This document shows positions 60,633 through 64,000 of a stretch of DNA of 64,000 nucleotides, in pieces (the stretch's first letter is position 1; every line of letters begins with the position of its first letter). The position numbers and the translations under genes were made by a program. The stretch is from contig NC_046680.1 in NCBI RefSeq assembly GCF_009870125.1, positions 13,225,501 to 13,289,500 on the forward strand, in the 5' to 3' direction. Source of the DNA: Drosophila pseudoobscura. Its lineage: Eukaryota > Arthropoda > Insecta > Diptera > Drosophilidae. The notes under the pieces are model-generated. The model made no database searches. It was given only the letters and a program-made list of their open reading frames with translations, and was not told where the DNA came from.

Positions 60633-63600
60633 TGACAGTCGAACCGAAGGCGTCAGAAACTGCACTGAATGGGAAATGCTGGAATCGAGGAATCGGCCAG
60701 AGCTTCGCATAAACAAACGTCGGCACATACGCAAACAAATGTAAATACATATCTACGTACGTGTGTACATATGTATGTATGTGTTTATCTATGTATGCAT
60801 TTTAAATCATAAAACGTTAAGCTGCAGCTGTCTACCGTCCGTTTTTAGCAAAACCGACAGCAACGTGGAAATACATATAAAAAACAAAAGCATTTCCACA
60901 GGAATAATCGTACAATAGCAGATTAGGAAAGATTTCACATACCCTAAAAATTGCCTTGCTCCTCATTTTCTGCTCTCTACTGTACCTACTAATACTGCTA
61001 CTATATCCTAAGCTTCTGATTCCTCTTCCTTATTTTCAGCCCTCGCTACACTTGTTCTTCTTCTTCGAATTCGCTGATGCTGTTGATTCTGTTGTTGTTT
61101 TGTTCTCGCCTTTGGAGGAAATTTGCTGACAATTGCAATAGATTTATTTTTTTTTTGTATTTTCTCTTGCTTCTCATTTCGTTTAACGGTTGAGACAGAG
61201 AGACCGACGGTGCTCAGGAAAGAGGGACAGAGTAAGGTAGTCTTATTTCAATTTACAACCAAGTGACGAAGTCTCACAATTCAATGTTTAAAGTTTTTAT
61301 CACGTTGTGGGCAACAAGAACAACAACAACAAAACAAGCACACACACACACACACACATAAGCGCTCTCAACACAAACAAACAAATGGAGCAAATGCAGG
61401 CAACAGATGCGGGTGCTCCACGAAGGGGGGAAGGTGGAGAGGGTGCTGATTGTGGGGCATGGACAGGCAGGCAGGCAATATGCAAAAGCCACCGTTTCGG
61501 CGGGTCCCACAATATGGTTAATATGACGCGACAGTTCGCTTAGTCAGCCCGCTGCTCGCCCAAGCCGGGCGGTTGGCTGCTGGAGGGGGGAGCACTAAAT
61601 GTTTAGTAACCAACTGAAATAGTAGCACTCGAGTTAGTATCGGTTCATGAAAAACGAACAACACCAACCACTATGGCGACAGCAGCAGTAGCAGCAGAAA
61701 TAAAATTGAAAAAATAACACAGAAGAAAATGGGTACCTTCGAATGCCGAAGCTTTGGATGCCCTAACAGATAGAGATCTTTGGAGTTTGGTTGGTAGATC
61801 TAGAGGCAAAAAGTTATTACTTGACAAATAAAAGAAATAAATATACATATATGTACATACATAAATTTATTATGAGTTTGCAAATATCTGCTAAAAATCA
61901 TAATACTCTCTGAAAGAGTATATGAGAAGCATTTCGGTTTACATAGAGTTTCGCATGTAGAAACACGACTTGCACTTGGATTTGGAATATGAATACATAC
62001 ATACATACTACATATACATATGTATGTATGGTTGGTTCGCAAGTGGGAGCGGGGGAAGTGGTAAGCAAAACGACGTCAGCGTAAACTGATTACCCCGAAG
62101 ATCTATTGAGCTGCACAAGCGGCACGTACATGACGTTTTTGGGTTTGTTTTCGCCCAAGACCAGCAAAGAGGAATGGAAAGCGGTAAGGGAGGGAGGGAG
62201 CCAGGGAGTGTGACTATGGGAACCTTCGTTTCGGGAGTTTGGTTCTCAACTGTGTAGAAACAACAACAAATACATAACTGCGCGATTACTCCAAAGTTCT
62301 AGTTAAAACCGAGAGCATATAGGAAGTCAGCGGTAAGGTTTAAATTACAGTTACCCCAATACGATGATTATGAAATCAGTCTTGAGCTTGCTAGCACGGT
62401 TCTAGAGAACTACTTGAAATAGAAAGTGGGCGATGAAGAGAGAGAGAGGGAGAGAGAGAACGAGAACGAGAGATGCACACTGATGAGCGTGCCAGCTGAT
62501 GTTCTTAAACAACGGTTCTTCTGTTTTCAGGACTAGCCTTCTTCTCGAGTAAAAAGCTTCCCGTGTTTGGCTGTCTCGCTTTATCTGCTGCTGTTTAATC
62601 TGCATCTTCACTTACCGTTAATCTCAATCACTCAATCATCTCTGAGGGCGGCGGCTCTACGCTACTCCGCAGAAATTAGCGTTGTTTTTTATCGCAGCCG
62701 GCAAAACTATTACTGTAATAGCACTCACATTCTATATAGTTCGTATACGTATATGGGTGTACATATAACACCCACCACAAAACTGCACGTTGTGAAATTT
62801 AGCTGCCAACTAAACCAAACAATTTCTGATCTACATAGAAAATGAATCTTCCAGAGGCACACTCACGTTCCAATACACGCGCAAGTGTCAGCGCCAGCCA
62901 CCACACCAAAACAAAACAAAAAGCGCACATACATAACTTCACTCCAACTTGGAATTCCAGCAGACTTTTGCACGAAAATGAACACGTGCTGCATTTGCCC
63001 CATCCAGGACGATGGTAACGGGGCGGTTCGGGGAGAAGAGACGGAGAGCTGCGAGGGCTTGGTCTCTGGCTTGCAGCCACAGCCATAGCCGCAGACAATA
63101 ACAAAAGCAAAGTTTGAGTGCAGTGGGTGAGTCACTCACTCACTCGCTCACTCACACACTGGCTCAGCCGCAATGTCCAAAGGTATATTACATAGAAGGT
63201 GAGTACTGAATTCAATCTGTACATTTGCATATCCATGCATATGATGGTGTGACACAAAGAAGGCGAGAAACACTGACCCTCAAAAGAGCGACTGCCCAAC
63301 CCCACATTTAATAGACCTTGCAATGGGCCCACTATAAAGAGGGGACATAAGGAAAGAGCGCGCGTCGTTTGGTTCCGATAAGAGCATTTACTACGCGCCC
63401 GATTTACAAATTAGTATGAGTCGGCCGCAGAGGCAGAGGCGGCTGTGCCAAGTTTTGCCATGTCTAACTTAGTTGGCCGCCTGAGACTAAGTGAGCGTGA
63501 GGGTGTATATGTATGCATGTGAGTGGGAGTGGGAGTGCAGCTGGCCGAGAGCCATGGCAAAGCGAAATTTTTGCGGTGCGTCTGCCTGAAACTTTAGTGG

Positions 63601-63889
63601 GCCCGGCTAACTTTTAGCAAAAACTTTTGATTTGAGTACCTGCCACTAAATAAGCAGGGGCACAGCACAGGCACAAAAGCCAGCATACGCACACACACAC
63701 ACACACACCACATGCTCTGCTCTGCTATAAAAGTTGCCATTGGCATTGCCATTGCTGGGGCCATATGCCCCCATCGTCCGGGGGCACAAAACCACGCATT
63801 GAACTATGAAAATCAGGAAACTTTGCAGACGGAAATTTCCAGCAATGCATTTGAACAAAAATATAAAAAACAGAGAAGAGATGACTTAC

Positions 63890-63916
63890 CGCACCGCTCG
63901 CCATCGCCATCACCAT
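63890..63916 (-). CDS. apt: Distal first coding exon of apt
   Basis: On the minus strand ATG 63916 starts nine codons (MVMAMASGA) ending at GCG|GTAAGT (donor at 63889-63888), a perfect consensus, phase 0. This joins in frame to the phase-0 acceptor at 28111, giving MVMAMASGA-VNKQYTAND and a 498-residue protein. The upstream minus-strand sequence (63917-64000) looks like 5' UTR with a GAAGTTGGAGTT repeat. The implied intron is about 35.8 kb, which fits the known large size of apt in flies. The link over that distance is inferred from phase and from the lack of any other gene between. Confidence 0.6.
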
Positions 63917-64000
63917 TGAAGTTGGAGTTGAAGTTGGAGTTTCCCAGAAGGAGCCACTATTTCAGTTGCAATTTACAGAACCGGCACATTTACAACAACG
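63917..64000 (-). other. apt: Probable apt 5' UTR, cut by the window edge
   Basis: Minus-strand DNA directly upstream of ATG 63916. It has no other ATG in a long frame and contains tandem AACTTC/AACTCC hexamers. The promoter lies beyond the window. Confidence 0.4.

Larger units (their letters stand above)
53001..63889 (-). other. apt: apt intron 1, distal block: noncoding
   Basis: No supported gene. It holds (CA)n at 53116-53139, (GA)n at 54546-54571 with Gln/Leu-type triplets at 54780-54930, (CA)n at 57928-57952, (GA)n at 57999-58016 and 60611-60632, CA tracts at 61338 and 63690, and repeated CATACATA/TATGTATG patches. Frames at 58561-58815 and 59412-59666 lack gene-like features. Confidence 0.55.

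Noticed and set aside
1..64000. Transposons, CRISPR arrays, viral genes
   Set aside because: No transposase, reverse transcriptase or envelope-like frame, no long terminal or inverted terminal repeats, and no direct-repeat/spacer array were seen. Short decayed elements could be missed by eye.

Overview
The window is animal nuclear DNA from a fruit fly of genus Drosophila. The evidence is short 60-70 base introns with GTAAGT-type donors, TATA/Inr core promoters, a three-gene entomoglyceroporin (insect aquaporin) cluster next to a gene I recognise as apontic, and intergenic DNA full of (CA)n, (GA)n and CTG microsatellites. That amount of simple sequence would suit the obscura group better than D. 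melanogaster, but the species is an inference. There is no bacterial or plasmid material and no CRISPR array.

Layout, left to right. 1-8.3 kb is mostly empty. It has one possible small minus-strand gene or relic (6588-6857) below two housekeeping core-promoter motifs. 8.3-21.1 kb is the aquaporin cluster, all on the plus strand: an Eglp4-like gene (CDS 16762-17577, with two phase-compatible alternative N-terminal exons at 8530-8669 and 16416-16507), then two paralogues at 18542-19423 and 20026-20962. All three share a phase-0 intron just before the second pore loop. 22.4-25.2 kb is a very compact plus-strand block. It holds four small three-exon genes (22483-22968, 23691-24103, 24188-24648, 24793-25178) with identical intron phases (2, then 0), a presequence-like N terminus and a coiled-coil C terminus. 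I read them as one tandem, fast-diverging family. Between copies 1 and 2 sits a gene for a 70-residue secreted Gly/Pro/Arg-rich peptide (23097-23309). Its promoter carries a perfect NF-kappaB site of the cecropin type, a GATA site and a TATA box, so it is probably an immune-induced effector peptide.

From about 25.3 kb to the right end, everything looks like one minus-strand gene, apontic (apt). It has a roughly 1.1 kb 3' UTR, four shared coding exons (28110 down to 26414) encoding a Myb/SANT-like domain and a C-terminal leucine-zipper-like helix, and a 27-base first coding exon at 63916-63890 whose phase-0 donor fits the shared exons. This makes 28111-63889 a roughly 35.8 kb first intron and explains the long stretch without genes. 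The intron holds microsatellites, minisatellites, candidate regulatory palindromes and possibly internal promoters.

The strongest candidates for something undescribed are the four-copy coiled-coil family (possibly related to the mitochondrial ATPase inhibitor IF1) and the kappaB-driven peptide gene embedded in it. All gene models are hand-spliced from the sequence. No database search was possible.
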